DNA of 64,000 nucleotides from positions 20,007,240-20,071,239 of the forward strand of contig CM057162.1 in NCBI GenBank assembly GCA_029962745.1, read 5' to 3'. Positions 35,751-47,556 of this stretch are shown here, piece by piece; position 1 is the first letter of the stretch, and every line of letters starts with the position of its first letter. Under the pieces are notes generated by a model. That model ran no database searches and had not been told where the DNA came from. It worked only from the letters and a program-made list of their open reading frames with translations. The translations under genes were made by a program, and so were the position numbers. The DNA is from Echinometra lucunter. Lineage: Eukaryota > Echinodermata > Echinoidea > Camarodonta > Echinometridae.

Positions 35751-36657
35751 CTGGCCGGGGGGGGGGAGGGGCATGGGCCTAATATGGTATACGGGGGTGT
35801 GTCGCTGAGATGAGTCGCTTTTTGGCAGAAATCCCTTAACATGGGGTATAGTTTTGAGTCGGAAAATCCCTAAACATGCTCCTCACTTTTTTTAAAATCA
35901 GCAATTCTATTGTTTAGAGTACACATCCGAGAGTCGGGAAATCCCTTAACATGCCCCTCACTTGTTAAAAATGGGTAATTTTATTCTTTAGAGTAGGCCT
36001 ATACATCCGAGGTGCATAATCCCTAATAATGGGTGCCCTTCTCTGCCAAAATGACCATTAAACATGGGTACGGTTATGAAGGCTTCAGCGACACACCCCC
36101 GTCGGCACCAAATTCGAGCCCCGGGATGAACTGCCGTCTGCAAGAATAGAATTTGCTAAAAATGATTATCAGATAAGTTTATATTAATCCTTATCAAAAA
36201 AAAAAACTGAAAGAGAGAGAGAGGGAGGGAGAGAGAGGATGATCAGACACATAAGGAAATGGACTGAGCATAGCAGTATAGTGTATGCTTACATAATTCG
36301 GAATTATGTTTGAATAAAAGAATTTTAAAACAATAATGGTAACGAACAGCTGCAGGGGAATGATTAGTAAATGCCATTCTGGCTCAAAACAGAAGACTTT
36401 TTTTTTTTTTTACCGGAATCAAACATTGAGATTTTATGCTGCATTTCCTTCATTCGGGAAGCTTTATACATACTGTCAGTAAAAAGTGGATACAATCAAA
36501 TATCGTCTTGCAAGCTGGCAGCAAGGCACCTTCGTTCTGTTCATGTAGTTAGCAGACGACGCAACAGACTGGGAGGGAACTATTTTGATCCCCATGTTTG
36601 ACCTTTGACCGCGCGCCCCATAGCTTGTACATACGCGTGTCGCCACTCTCTCTATAA
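35751..36657 (+). repeat. Repeat A, copy 1 (interrupted by the LINE)
   Basis: Shares ACGGGGGTGTGTCGCTGA, CCCTAATAATGGGTGCCC, CAAATTCGAGCCCCGGGATG, CCATTCTGGCTCAAAACAGA and GCGCGCCCCATAGCTTGTAC with 49641-50540 (same strand) and 46625-47552 (inverted). An internal pair, ACGGGGGTGTGTCGCTGA and its complement near 36086-36103, is a smaller inverted repeat. The copy stops at CTCTCTCTATAA, where the LINE tail begins. Confidence 0.85.
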
Positions 36658-36697
36658 TTTTTTTTTTTTTTTTTTTTTTTTGTAATGCTTTTTAGCC

Positions 36698-36703
36698 TTT
36701 ATT
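36698..36703 (-). terminator. Polyadenylation signal AATAAA of the LINE
   Basis: Minus-strand AATAAA about 17 bp before the A tail, where a functional signal is expected. Confidence 0.7.
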
Positions 36704-37200
36704 CAGATTTTCCGACAATACAATTCAGACAATAAAATATTTTTCTACATAATAAACATACATAGTAAATCAAGAGAGAAATCTTAATTTCATTCATTGT
36801 AAACCAAAATACATATATAAAATACCATACAATGCAAAATCTGCAAAAGATTTCAATATAGTTAAAAGAATAGGTGAAGGTGCTGCTTTGTAACACTTAC
36901 AATACATACGTTTTCTTATCTAAAAAGGTGAAAGGTGATGGTGCTTCCTGATCCCTGAGAAATGAAATGACAAATATATTTTTTAATATATATAATAAAC
37001 ATGTTGCATAGGTTTTAATTTCTAGATATCATTATTATACAATCGGGTCTTGAACAAATAGAGGTTTGTCAACATACCATGTCAAAAAATTTCTTTTAAA
37101 AGAAATAACTAGTAACAATAATAACAAATAAGTGTAAGGATCAATAAGAAAGTGAGGGAGTGGGCAGGAATTTTAAAATTATATAATCGGCCCTCCTGCC

Positions 37201-40200
37201 TTAAGGGGCAAAATTTTCCCATTTTTTATAATGTATTGCTAATTTATCCTTTATTTTTGCTTTTTCATATTCAACTTTTTGGGAAATCTCTACAGCCCTA
37301 CATATTTCTTTACTGGTTGGAACCCTTCCTTCTTTACGACTGCTGTAAATCATGTATTTGACCAAAATAAGTACATGATTCAATAATATATTATCTTTCA
37401 TATTTTCTCTAACCCCAAGTAATACATCAACCCATTGCATATTAAGAAACTTAAACATTTTTAGTTTGTTTCCCAACTCGTTCCATAATCTGGATACTTC
37501 AGTACAATTATAGAATATATGATGATATGTTTCTACATCTTTTCTACAAAAAGAACATAAATTTGACTGTGTTAATCCAAACTGATTTAATTTATCATTA
37601 CAAAATACAATACCATGTAATAGTTTGTACTGGAATTCCCTGAACTTCCAATCTAAAGTGGAAAACCTGGGAAGTGAGAAACATTTTGCAATTGCCGGCC
37701 TGTCTAGATTTAAAGCTATCACCTCTGGATGTTTAAAAATGAAGGAATCCTGAATTGTACCAATAAAAATGTTATACAACATTTTGGAAGAGACAGATTC
37801 AAAAGAATACAGTGTTTTATTAATGTTGAAGTTAATGTTAGAAAAATCAATAGTGTCATTCAGAATATCTCTCCCACTGCATGCTCTCTTAATCTTCCAG
37901 GCCGCTGGCAACTTGGTGTATAGTTCACTAACAAGAAATAAATCATCTACGTTTAGACCTTTCCTTATGAAGTAGTCCCCTGATCTCATATTGCCTTCTG
38001 CGTCAATTATATGTTTAACTTGAAAAATGTTCACATGAAATAAGTTTGCATTAAAGGGAATGATCCTACCGTCAATAAGATTATTGTTAAAGATAATTTG
38101 ATTTTCATTTTGTGTTTCTTGGACAATGAATTCATTCTGTTTGATATAATTCCAGACATTCAAAAAAATATTAATTGTGTTGGGATTATAATTGCAAAGA
38201 AATATTAACCTTCCTCCTACCGGTCTGAATATGTATTCGAAAAACTGTTTCCATTTCATATCATTTTTACCACAAAGAAGTCTCTTAATCCACATTACCC
38301 GCTGTGCTAAAATCATGTACTTGAAATTCAACATTTTCAGTCCCCCATTATCGTAGTTCAAATATAGAATATTTCTCTTTATCTTATCATGACCATTCCA
38401 TATAAAGTTAAAGCACATCGTCTCAACTTCCTTGAAAACCCATGGTGGTACTGACATTATAGAAGATACATATAATAATTTAGAAATTGCAAAAACTTTA
38501 ACCAATTGAATTTTCCCAAAAAGTGTTAAATCCCGTTGCTTCCACCACCCTAACATTCTTTTTATTTTGCTCAGTATTTCTTTATAATTCATTTCTTCTT
38601 TAACATTAATATCCAAAGAGAAGTATACCCCGAGCACCTTTACCAAAGAAACCATCTTACCCAATGTAATATTGGTCAAATTTTCATTACTGTTACTAAA
38701 AGAACCCAGCTTCATAATGTGTGTTTTATCCCTATAAATTTTCAATCCAGATACCTGAGAAAAGGAATTCATTATTTTTTCTAAGATTTTCATACCTTCT
38801 ATATCTTTTTTTTTTAAATGAACAATCGTCTGCATACATAACTATCTTCATCTCTATATTGCTTATCAAAATACCTTTTAAAGTTTGTTCATTCCGGATA
38901 ACCACTGCTAATGTTTCAATGATCAGCAAGAATAAATATGGAGACAAAGGGTCTCCTTGTCTTACTCCTCTGCATATTTCAAAGTATAACCTGTGGAAAA
39001 GCCCCCATTCATAACACAGCTAAATACATTATTATACAAAACTTCTACCCATCTACAAAAATATGAACCAAAACCGTATTTTTTCATTAAAGATTTCATA
39101 TATGAGTGTGAGACAGTGTCAAAAGCTTTCTCAAAATCAACGGTTACAAGAAAACCTTGAACATTGTATAACTGTGTGTAGAATATGACATCATCAATAA
39201 TTCTCACAGCTTCTCCTATATTCCTATCAGGTAAAAAACCGACTTGATCTACACGTATAACCTCTTCTAATACATTCTTTATTCTTTCAGCCAACACTTT
39301 AGACAAAATTTTGTAGTCAATATTGAGAAGGGTAATTGGTCTGTAATTACGAATATATAAAGGGTTTTTGTCTTCTTTTTTAATTACCGTTATTACACCC
39401 TGCTTCTGTGTGGTAGACAGTTCACCTTTCTCAAAGGATGTATTAAAGGAGTCTAAAACAAGGTTCCTTATATCGTGCCAAAAGGTGCAATAAAATTCCA
39501 CTGACAAGCCGTCATTACCGGGGGATTTATTTAAAGACATTTTATTTATATATTGAAATGCATTCACCTAATGTTATTTTCTCATCGCACGATTTCTCAC
39601 TATCTTCACTTATATTTAAGTGAGGCATATTGCAAAAAAGGTCATCCATTATATCCATATTTTCATGCTCCCTGTATAAGTTCTGGTAAAATTGTTTAAG
39701 TTCCTTTAAAATTTGTTTTGGATCGGTTGTTTCTTCATTCCTACCATCTAATTGTAATTTATCTACAAATGTTTTTTTCTGATTGGATGCCAACAATTGT
39801 TTAAAATAATTTTCATTAATTTCACTTTCTTCAAACCATTTTGCACGCGATCTAACTCTTAACCCTACTACTTTCTGATCATATAACATTTTTAATTCAT
39901 TTATTTTAGATTCTAATTCCTGTAACGTATCATTATCTGAAGAAATAGCCAGTGAGTGTTCAAGCTTCTGAATATCTCTTTGCATTTTTCTCAGTTTTTC
40001 TTTCGTTTTTTTGTGCCTTACCTTTGGAATATTTCTTAGTTTCTTCGAAAATTTTCACTTTAACGAAATCCCACAGGACTCTGGCATCTGATATATCTTG
40101 CTTACCCTGATCTACGAAAGATTTGATACTTTTTCTCATATATTGAACATATTCTACATCCAAACACAAACTATTGTTGAACTTCCAGTAAGATGGGCCT

Positions 40201-40971
40201 ATATTCTGAAAAACCTTATCCCCCAAAAGCAAACCTATATGAATTGCAGAATGATCGGGAGCTATGGAAGGTATGATATTGCACTCGGCAATATGTTTTT
40301 CCAGTTCGTTTGAAATTATCCAGTAGTCTAACCTACTTTGTATTATTAGAGGGATATTTTGTCTGTAAGTAAATTGGAACTTATTTATGTTTCTTTTCCT
40401 CCAAATATCTAACATATCAAACTTTCCAAGAAAATCCTCGAATTCTAAATTAAACTTGTGACCTCTTATGCTCCCTTTATTTAAAATATCCATATCAAAA
40501 TTACGAATCATATTAAAGTCTCCCACCAACTATCATCAGGGATTTGTTTAAATTGAAATCAGTTAAACGAGCACTTAAATGATTTAAAAAGTCTATTTGT
40601 TCTTGTTGTTTATCCCGAACTGGAAAATAAACATTACAGATGATATATCTTATCTTTTTGACAGTAACTTCCAATATAATATACCTCCCGTCTGGATCAC
40701 ACTCACTTCTTAGTACGTTCAAATTCAATTTTCGTGAAATCAGAATGCAAACTCCACGACTGTGGTTACTTCCGTGACTAAAAAAGCACTCCCCACTCCA
40801 TTCCCTTTCCCATTGATCCTCCACATCAATCGTACTAAAAGTTTCCTGAAAAAAAATTATGTCTCCTATCTGTCTACTCCACTGTACTATAGCGCTCCTT
40901 TTGGTAAGTTCTCTAAGACCCTTAACATTCAAAGAAACTATATTCGACCTATCATCTGTCCTATCCATCAT
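37201..40971 (-). pseudogene. LINE ORF2: endonuclease / reverse transcriptase, frame-broken
   Basis: About 1,250 codons, near full length for L1/Tx1 ORF2. Segments in order: 40971-40513 is the APE-type endonuclease start (IVSLNVKGL, FFQETF); 40529-39960 is its end (VGDFN, SRLDYW, APDHSAIH); 39985-39542 is a linker; 39567-38962 has reverse-transcriptase motifs (NKSPGNDGL, NYRPITLLN, FEKAFDTVSH); 38980-38732 has RQGDPLSPYLF and the catalytic YADD; 38835-37201 is thumb and C-terminus with GLKMLNFKYM and a zinc-knuckle-like CSFCRKDVETYHHIFYNC. Five frame changes separate the pieces, and I see no nonsense codon within them. Endonuclease nicks the target and reverse transcriptase primes there, so the intact protein would act in the nucleus. 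As written it cannot make one polypeptide. Clade placement is by motif reading only. Confidence 0.9.
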
Positions 40972-40983
40972 GAACTGTTACAT

Positions 40984-40984
40984 C

Positions 40985-41020
<36 letters not shown>
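40984..41020. repeat. (TA)n microsatellite just upstream of ORF2
   Basis: About 36 bp of alternating TA immediately before the ORF2 start codon on the minus strand. Confidence 0.95.
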
Positions 41021-41021
<1 letters not shown>

Positions 41022-44000
41022 TCAATACACCAAATGTCCATCGATCATGTAGATTATCGTATTGGGTTTCTAATGATAAGTGAGCCAATGATAGCATTTT
41101 TGCACCTTTCACCTTCGACAAAAACAAAACAAAAACACATACACAAAGACAAAACATCACAACGTACACAAATAAATAACTAAATGAAAATGCACGAAAG
41201 ACCGGACGCAGCACCGGCATAGTGCACTGAAGGGAACTGACGATCCGCTGGGAGAAAAGAGAAAAAAAAAAAGAGAGAAGAAGAATAAGAGGAAAGAAAC
41301 AAATACAAGCTAACCCTCCCTTCCCCGGATCATTTTGAAAGACCTTCTTATTTACTCGCTGTATTCCACCCTACTGTTTAAGGTCCAAAACATAAGTTGC
41401 ATATACATAATATCTCTCTCTATTCAAGTTTTGAAAAGAAAAAGAAGAAGAAGAAGAAAAAAAAATCCGGCTTGATTTTAGTTCACATCTCCTCCCCCTT
41501 CCCCTCTAGCGTTATATACCTGACTGTTATTATCATTTTAATTACAACAATAACTTTTATTAGGGAGAATAACAGATACTACCAATATGGGTTCGCCACC
41601 ATTAAACACATCAGAATGTGGTTCAACTTTCTCATAAACTCAAAGTATAACTTAAAGCTACGAAAAAAATAAATAAATAAAGGAAACAAAATTTGGTCCA
41701 TGAACCCCGAAACGTTTGAAGTAATGGTGGTAGTAAAATAAAAATAAAAGTAAAAAAAAAAAGGAAAAAAAGGAGAGAGAATGACAGTCTATCTCAAATG
41801 CTCAGCATATTCATCAAATTCATTCAGTCTGTATTAGAAGAAAAAAAAAATCCTAAAAAAGACTGGCGTCATTCCCCGCTCTCCATCTCTATGACACATC
41901 CCCTCCCCCTGCTGCCGTACCGCACTCGAAACAAGAGTGTAAGCAAAATGTGTGTGTATGTCAGCCAACACTCGCCCGACCAGAAGTAGTCATGGCAAAC
42001 AGGCGACGTTACGCCCCTCCCAAAACAATAGTCCGACAGGGAAATGACCCGCCCCATCACCAGGACTACGATGGAGACCAAAAGGAATGCACCGGTCCTC
42101 TTAAGCATACACACATTTCACAAAGATTATGTTAATTTTGGTTGGAAATACGATAGTGACGTTTAGCTGAGTATGAAAGATAGTTATACCAATTGATAAC
42201 AGATTGTGAGTTTCTTGTCGTTTAAAGGGTTATAAAAGGGGAATATATAGCCCCACGAAACAAAGGGGTGAGCAGGTAAGTGGCTTAGCATCAAACAAGC
42301 AAAGAAAAAAAAACAAGCACAATTAAGGTGCAGCCATGCTAATTATTACAGAGAAGGGTTGATATAAACTATATACTGAAGGCCCATCCTACATGGCTCT
42401 CAGAAGAAAAAAGTGAAGAAACAAGAAAAAAAAAAGGAGGGGGGATGAGAAAGCGGAAAGGAAGGAGGAAGAGATTTCCGGATTGTAATCTGTTTACAAT
42501 ATGTATTCATAAAAAAAAAAAAAAAAAAAAAAAAAACATTTTTGAAAATTCAAGTAATAAAAAAAAGAGTTGGGGAAAGAGGATACTTATTCTCCATACT
42601 GTACTATGGTAATTCAATCACATTTTGATTATAAAAGTATTATAATTATCTTGCCTTTGGGAGATCAACCCTCTTTAGACAACCTAATACCTATGGAATA
42701 TACATGTAAATATTTACGCCAATATGACAGATAGAATGATTTTATCCAGCAAATATATTCATAAAAAAGAACGATTTCAAAATTCTAGCAATCCATTCTT
42801 ACGAAAGCCGAACCACTCACAGGTACGAAATGATACTTAAGAGCTTACGATTTTCAGTGCACACTCGTATTCGTTGTGGCAATATTCTTACAAAAACAAC
42901 AAACAAACAAAACTTTACGTGTACATGCAATAATTAAAATTTGTATCAAAGTACCACTATGTCCTTGATATCCTTTATAAAGGATTGTAATACAAGTCTC
43001 ATCGATACTTTGTTCACTTGAAACATGTCTGGTATTTACATAACTTAACCTTGAAAAGTTTATAACCCTTTGGTGAAAATAACATGCAAAGCCCTTTTGC
43101 AGGCAAAAAAAGCAGACAGGATCCAATCTTAAATTGAAAAAAAAGAAGAAAATAAACCAACAAACAGATCCTCCTGGTTGTTATGAAGATTTCTCATCCT
43201 GCTCATTACTTCAGATTAAATAGAATCAAGTACCAAAATATGAAAGAAGAAGCACTTTAATAGGTGGGTCAAAACTGTGAAAAACCCCATCTGTCATAGA
43301 AAAGTTAGAACATAATGTCCTAAATTGTTAAGTTACGTGCTCTGTAAATCTGTATATGTACGTTGTAAATCCACAATTCACTCAAGATAGTTGATATATG
43401 TATATAAAAACAGCACAATTATGAAAAATGCATCATATCAGCACAAGGTAGTGCTTACGTATCTTAAAATGATTTCCTTTCAAGATATGACCTCTCTCTT
43501 TATCAGTATCAAGAGGAATGTTCAAACATCTTACAGGTATAATGTATTATGGTAAGAATCTGGAAAGTCATTTCAGTATACGTCAATAAGTGTGTAACTC
43601 TATCTATTATAAACATGAAGTAAGTCCTGTGGACAAAAAATAGCAAAACAAAATCGCCTTTCGTTGGGATCGGGGGTTTCCTTCATTTAAAAATACAGGA
43701 ATAAAAGTAATATGACTTATTTACCATTCATTTGAAGGCATCTATAATTCTGACTGAAACGCCATAGATACTGGTGAGGTTACCGTCAAAACAGACGATT
43801 GATAATAAAATTGGTATTTAAAAAGTATGGAAACCTTTGGCTCTTACTTTTAAACGTTCTCATCATGCGACTCTATCGTATTTTCAAGAGCAATGAAATT
43901 GTTCGATAAATAAACTATGGATATTGATTCAAAACGCAATGTACAATATTCCATTTTACCCTTTTTTACCAGTACCTTTTTTCTTTATGATTTTTTGATC

Positions 44001-44800
44001 AATGTTCTACAGACGTATGACAATAGTTCATTAGTTCATTGAATTACTCAAAATGTATATTAAACAAACAGTATAAGAAGAAGTTATAAGTTGACACTCA
44101 CACGGGTACTGGAGGTTCCCTCATCCTCTAAAAAAGAATCACGCTTGAAAATCTATATTCTCTTTAATTTGTTCCTTTACATGTACTGCTAACATTATGA
44201 TATCCATATTTTGAGTGTTATCATTCCAATCATTAGAAAATCGTTGTTGAGAAACGAGTTGACAAATAAATAGAAGGGGGAAATTCTGTAAATAAAAAAC
44301 TGAAAACATGATTATTAAATGAAACCCTATACAAACTGTCTCATTTTCAAACTGATTCATTTTACCTATCTCTTTTCATCTGAAGAAACAATGATTGGGG
44401 TAATAAACAGTATAGATTGGTTTCCTCAGGAAACACCCATCACTTCGTCTTTAATTTCTCAATCATGTACTTAAGAGGCTGCCTAAAATTGGTGGCCATT
44501 TAATATACCTGTAACATGATGTTAAACAAATGAATGAAATCACATCTTGAAGTGAATGAGATCTAAATGAATGTTATATCCAGAGTGCCCAAGCAATATG
44601 GACCTAGTCTCATAACAGATCATTGTCGTGATTGTTGCATCAGTTGGTATATGACTATCTCCAAGAGAGAGAAAGAGATATTATAGATAATGACCTTCTT
44701 TATTACCGAAATCATTATGAGTGTCTCGGCAGAACAGATCTAAACCTGGAATTTTGGAAAAGCATACGTTCAAATTGAGATTTCCTTCCATCTATGACTT
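41021..44800. other. Non-coding stretch between the LINE ORFs
   Basis: AT-rich, with polypurine runs (41240-41300, 41740-41790, 42420-42480) and a 26-nt A run at about 42511-42537. No frame longer than about 90 codons and no recognisable protein. The A run could be the tail of another retroposed sequence, but I found no paired duplication. Confidence 0.5.
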
Positions 44801-44804
44801 TTTA

Positions 44805-45485
44805 TAGTATAAGACGAGGAGATGCTATATTCAATACTATTTTGGCAAAGATATCATCAAATCATGTCCATCCTATCTGTAACATCTGGTAGAGAGAATA
44901 TCCCAAGTCATGACAACCTCCACCATGATTTCGGGATCCTTTCTGACAAAAAAACCCCAAAATTTCCAAACAAATCACTGCAGACTATTCTCCACATGAC
45001 GCTTGAAGGATGAAAATCTAGGCATTAACCCGAAGGCTTGAAACGTCATGTATTATTTGTAGTAGTATTCGACACATTTTAAAATAAGAGATATATATGT
45101 AATAACAATGCGATGCTTTCTATCTTTCCTCCATGGATATAGTATAAATCAAGAAGAGATGCTATATTCAATACTATTTTGGCAAAGACAGCATCAAAAT
45201 TATACCATGCTATCTGTAACGTCTGTAACATCTCGTAGAGAGAGAATATCCTAAGTCATGGTAACCTCTACCATAATTTCGCGATCCTTTTTGACAATTT
45301 TTTTTTTCCAGACACATCACTGCAGAACTATTCTCCTCATGACGCTTGAAGGATGAAAATCAAGGCATCAAACTGAAGGCTTAAAACCATCCTGTATTAT
45401 TTGTAGTAATATTCGATACAATTTAGAATAAGAGATATATTTATATGTAGTAACAATGGGATGCTTTCAAAACTTTCTCCATGCA
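44805..45485. repeat. Tandem duplication of about 335 bp downstream of ORF1
   Basis: 44805-45140 and 45141-45485 share GAGATGCTATATTCAATACT, TTTTGGCAAAGA, CATGACGCTTGAAGGATGAA and GTATTATTTGTAGTA in the same order. It sits just past the ORF1 stop, so it belongs to the inter-ORF region of the LINE. Confidence 0.85.
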
Positions 45486-45508
45486 TGTAAGGAACAAATT
45501 TGATTTTA

Positions 45509-46485
45509 TCATTCAATTACAGGACGCCATGGCGACGCAGATCCCTTTTCCCTGCATTCCAATCGCAAGCTCGTACCGATCAACTTGATGCGCGTAGATT
45601 TATTCTCGTTTTTCCTCATCTGGTATGCTCTCTGCTCCAACATGAATCTCCTTCTTTTTAGAGGTGCAGGTAGATCTGTGACAAAACGAGTGGTATGTCC
45701 GGACGCTGCCTGACCCTGAGGGGTCGTGCGACGCATTCGTGCTCTTTGCTGATAGGCATTCAACACCAAATCCCTATCCATCATGGCTCCAAAACGAACA
45801 ATGATTGGGTCATGACCACGCCCGTTCTGCTCATTCCCCTGTGTAGCACGTCGTGGTAACCGATGAGCGTTTGCAATGAACATTCTCTCAGACTCTTCTT
45901 TCGAGAAACCCAATTCCTCAATTGCGCTTCTCACCACTTTAATCACTTTTTCATCCTTCTTTTTCTCAACTCCATAGATGAGCAAGTTCATTTTACGATC
46001 ATGAAGCTCAAGAGCCATTATCATTTGTTTGAGCTCCGATTCCAAGTTTTCATTTTTCTTATGCAGTTTAGGGAGAGCATCATTTTCAATAGTGGTAAGC
46101 CTCGCTGCAGAATCAGCAACTGATCCTTGCAAAACTGTGATGTTAGCACGTATTTCGGCAATTTCCTTGTGGATTGTTGTTACATTGGCATTAAGTAAAT
46201 CCAGCTTCTCAATAATTTTATCCTAGTCTTAATGAAATCAGAGTGACTTACTGTGTCGGTCTCAGAGGGCGCCATATTGTCTTTCTCCGAAGTAGGTTGT
46301 GTACAGTTGGGAGACCGAGAAGTGGCTCCTTTCGCGGCCGTCTCACCGGGAGGTTTACCCGACGTAGCGTCGACTAAAGCCTTCGAGGTTAATGCTGGAT
46401 CAGTTTGGTTTCGAGCGTTAGCTTTTCTGTCACGTAATTGATATGGCGCCTTGTTCACTGTTCTGTCTTCTTGTCCCTTGCTCAT
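45509..46485 (-). pseudogene. LINE ORF1 (L1/Tx1 ORF1-like RNA-binding protein), one frameshift
   Basis: About 325 codons in two frames, 46485-46180 and about 46215-45509, joined near 46212-46226 by a one-base indel. The N-terminal part is Ser/Thr/Lys-rich and disordered. After the break a heptad-like stretch (IEKLDLLNANV through LESELKQMIM) suggests a coiled coil. It is followed by an RRM-like region with KMNLLIYGVEKK and a later ANAHRLPRR segment, the arrangement of L1-type ORF1 proteins that bind LINE RNA as trimers. The start is the first Met of the upstream segment, 140 bp inside the element. It stands 4.5 kb before ORF2, much further than usual. Confidence 0.75.
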
Positions 46486-46624
46486 AATAAAATAGTATTG
46501 TTATAAGACATGCAGGATGGAATACAATTTCATACTTCTGATCCGGTAAAAAGAGAAAATTAGCAGTTTCTCACTCTCGTACCCCCAGTCCACTCCATTC
46601 CACGTGAATTTGTGCAATGACGTC

Positions 46625-47068
46625 GAATCCACTCTGAGTCGAACCAGAGTGGATTTATAGAGAGAGTGGCGACACGCGTATGTACAAGCTATGGGGCGCG
46701 GGGTCAAAGGTCAAACATGGGGATCAAAAATAGTTCCCTCCCAGTCTGTTGCGTCGTCTGCTACCTACATGAACAGAACGAAGGTGCCTTGCTGCCAGCT
46801 TGCAAGACGATATTTGATTGTATCCACTTTTTACTGACAATATGTATAAATCTTCCCGAATGAAGGAAATGCAGCATAAAATCTCAATGTTTGATTCCGG
46901 TGAAAAAAGGTCTTCTGTTTTGAGCCAGAATGGCATTTACGAATCATTCCCCTGCAGCTGTTTGGTACCATTATTGTTCTAAAATTCTTTTATTCAAACA
47001 TAATTCCGAATTTTTAAAGCATACACTATACTGCTATGCTCAATCCATTTCCTTATGTGTGTGATCAT

Positions 47069-47104
<36 letters not shown>

Positions 47105-47552
47105 TTCAGTTTTCTTTTGGATAAGGATTAATATAAACTCATTTCATAATCATTTTGAGCAAACTCTATTCTTGCAGACGGCAGTTCATCCCGGGGCTCC
47201 AATTTGGTGCCGACGGGGGTGTGTCGCTGAAGCCTTCATAATCGTACCCACGTTTAATGGTCATTTTGGCAGAGAAGGGCACCCATTATTAGGGATTATG
47301 CACCTCGGATGTATAGGCCTACTCTAAAGAAAAAAGTTACTCATTTTTAACAAGTAAGGGGCGTGTTAAAGGATTTCCCGACTCTCGGATGTGTACTCTA
47401 AATAATATAGAATTGCTGATTTTAAAAAAGGGAGGAGCATGTTTAGGGATTTTCCGACTCGAAACTATACCACATGTTTAGGGATTTCTTCCAAAAAAAG
47501 GACTCATCTCAGCGACACACCCCCGTAGACCATATTAGGCCCGTGCCCCCCC
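46625..47552 (-). repeat. Repeat A, inverted copy (B)
   Basis: Reverse complement of 35751-36657 and 49641-50540. Its inner end CAGAGTGGATTTATAG together with the preceding AATCCACTCTG and the spacer AGTCGAAC shows that A copy 1 and B met head to head as a hairpin before the LINE arrived. A (CT)n run lies at 47080-47106. Confidence 0.85.
46653..46660 (-). promoter_or_regulatory. TATA-like box upstream of the LINE 5' end
   Basis: CTATAAAT on the minus strand, in the end of repeat B, lies about 29 bp before the inferred first base of the LINE (46624) and about 170 bp before ORF1. Copy C has the same box at 50531-50538. Use as a promoter is inferred from spacing only. Confidence 0.35.
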
Positions 47553-47556
47553 CCCC

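Larger units (their letters stand above)
36658..46624 (-). mobile_element. Tx1/L1-like non-LTR retrotransposon (LINE), 9.97 kb with probable internal insertion
   Basis: In transcription order (minus strand) it has a 140-bp leader, ORF1 (46485-45509), a 4.5-kb non-coding stretch, ORF2 (40971-37201), a 500-bp 3' region with an AATAAA signal (complement of 36698-36703) and a 24-nt A tail (36658-36681). ORF1 with ORF2 containing APE endonuclease, reverse transcriptase and a C-terminal zinc motif is L1/Tx1 clade organisation. Copy C of repeat A (50531 on) supplies the empty site: CTCTCTATAA on one side, AATCCACTCTGAG on the other, with no more than about 1 bp duplicated. The total is long for this clade, so the inter-ORF segment may hold foreign DNA. 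Confidence 0.8.
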
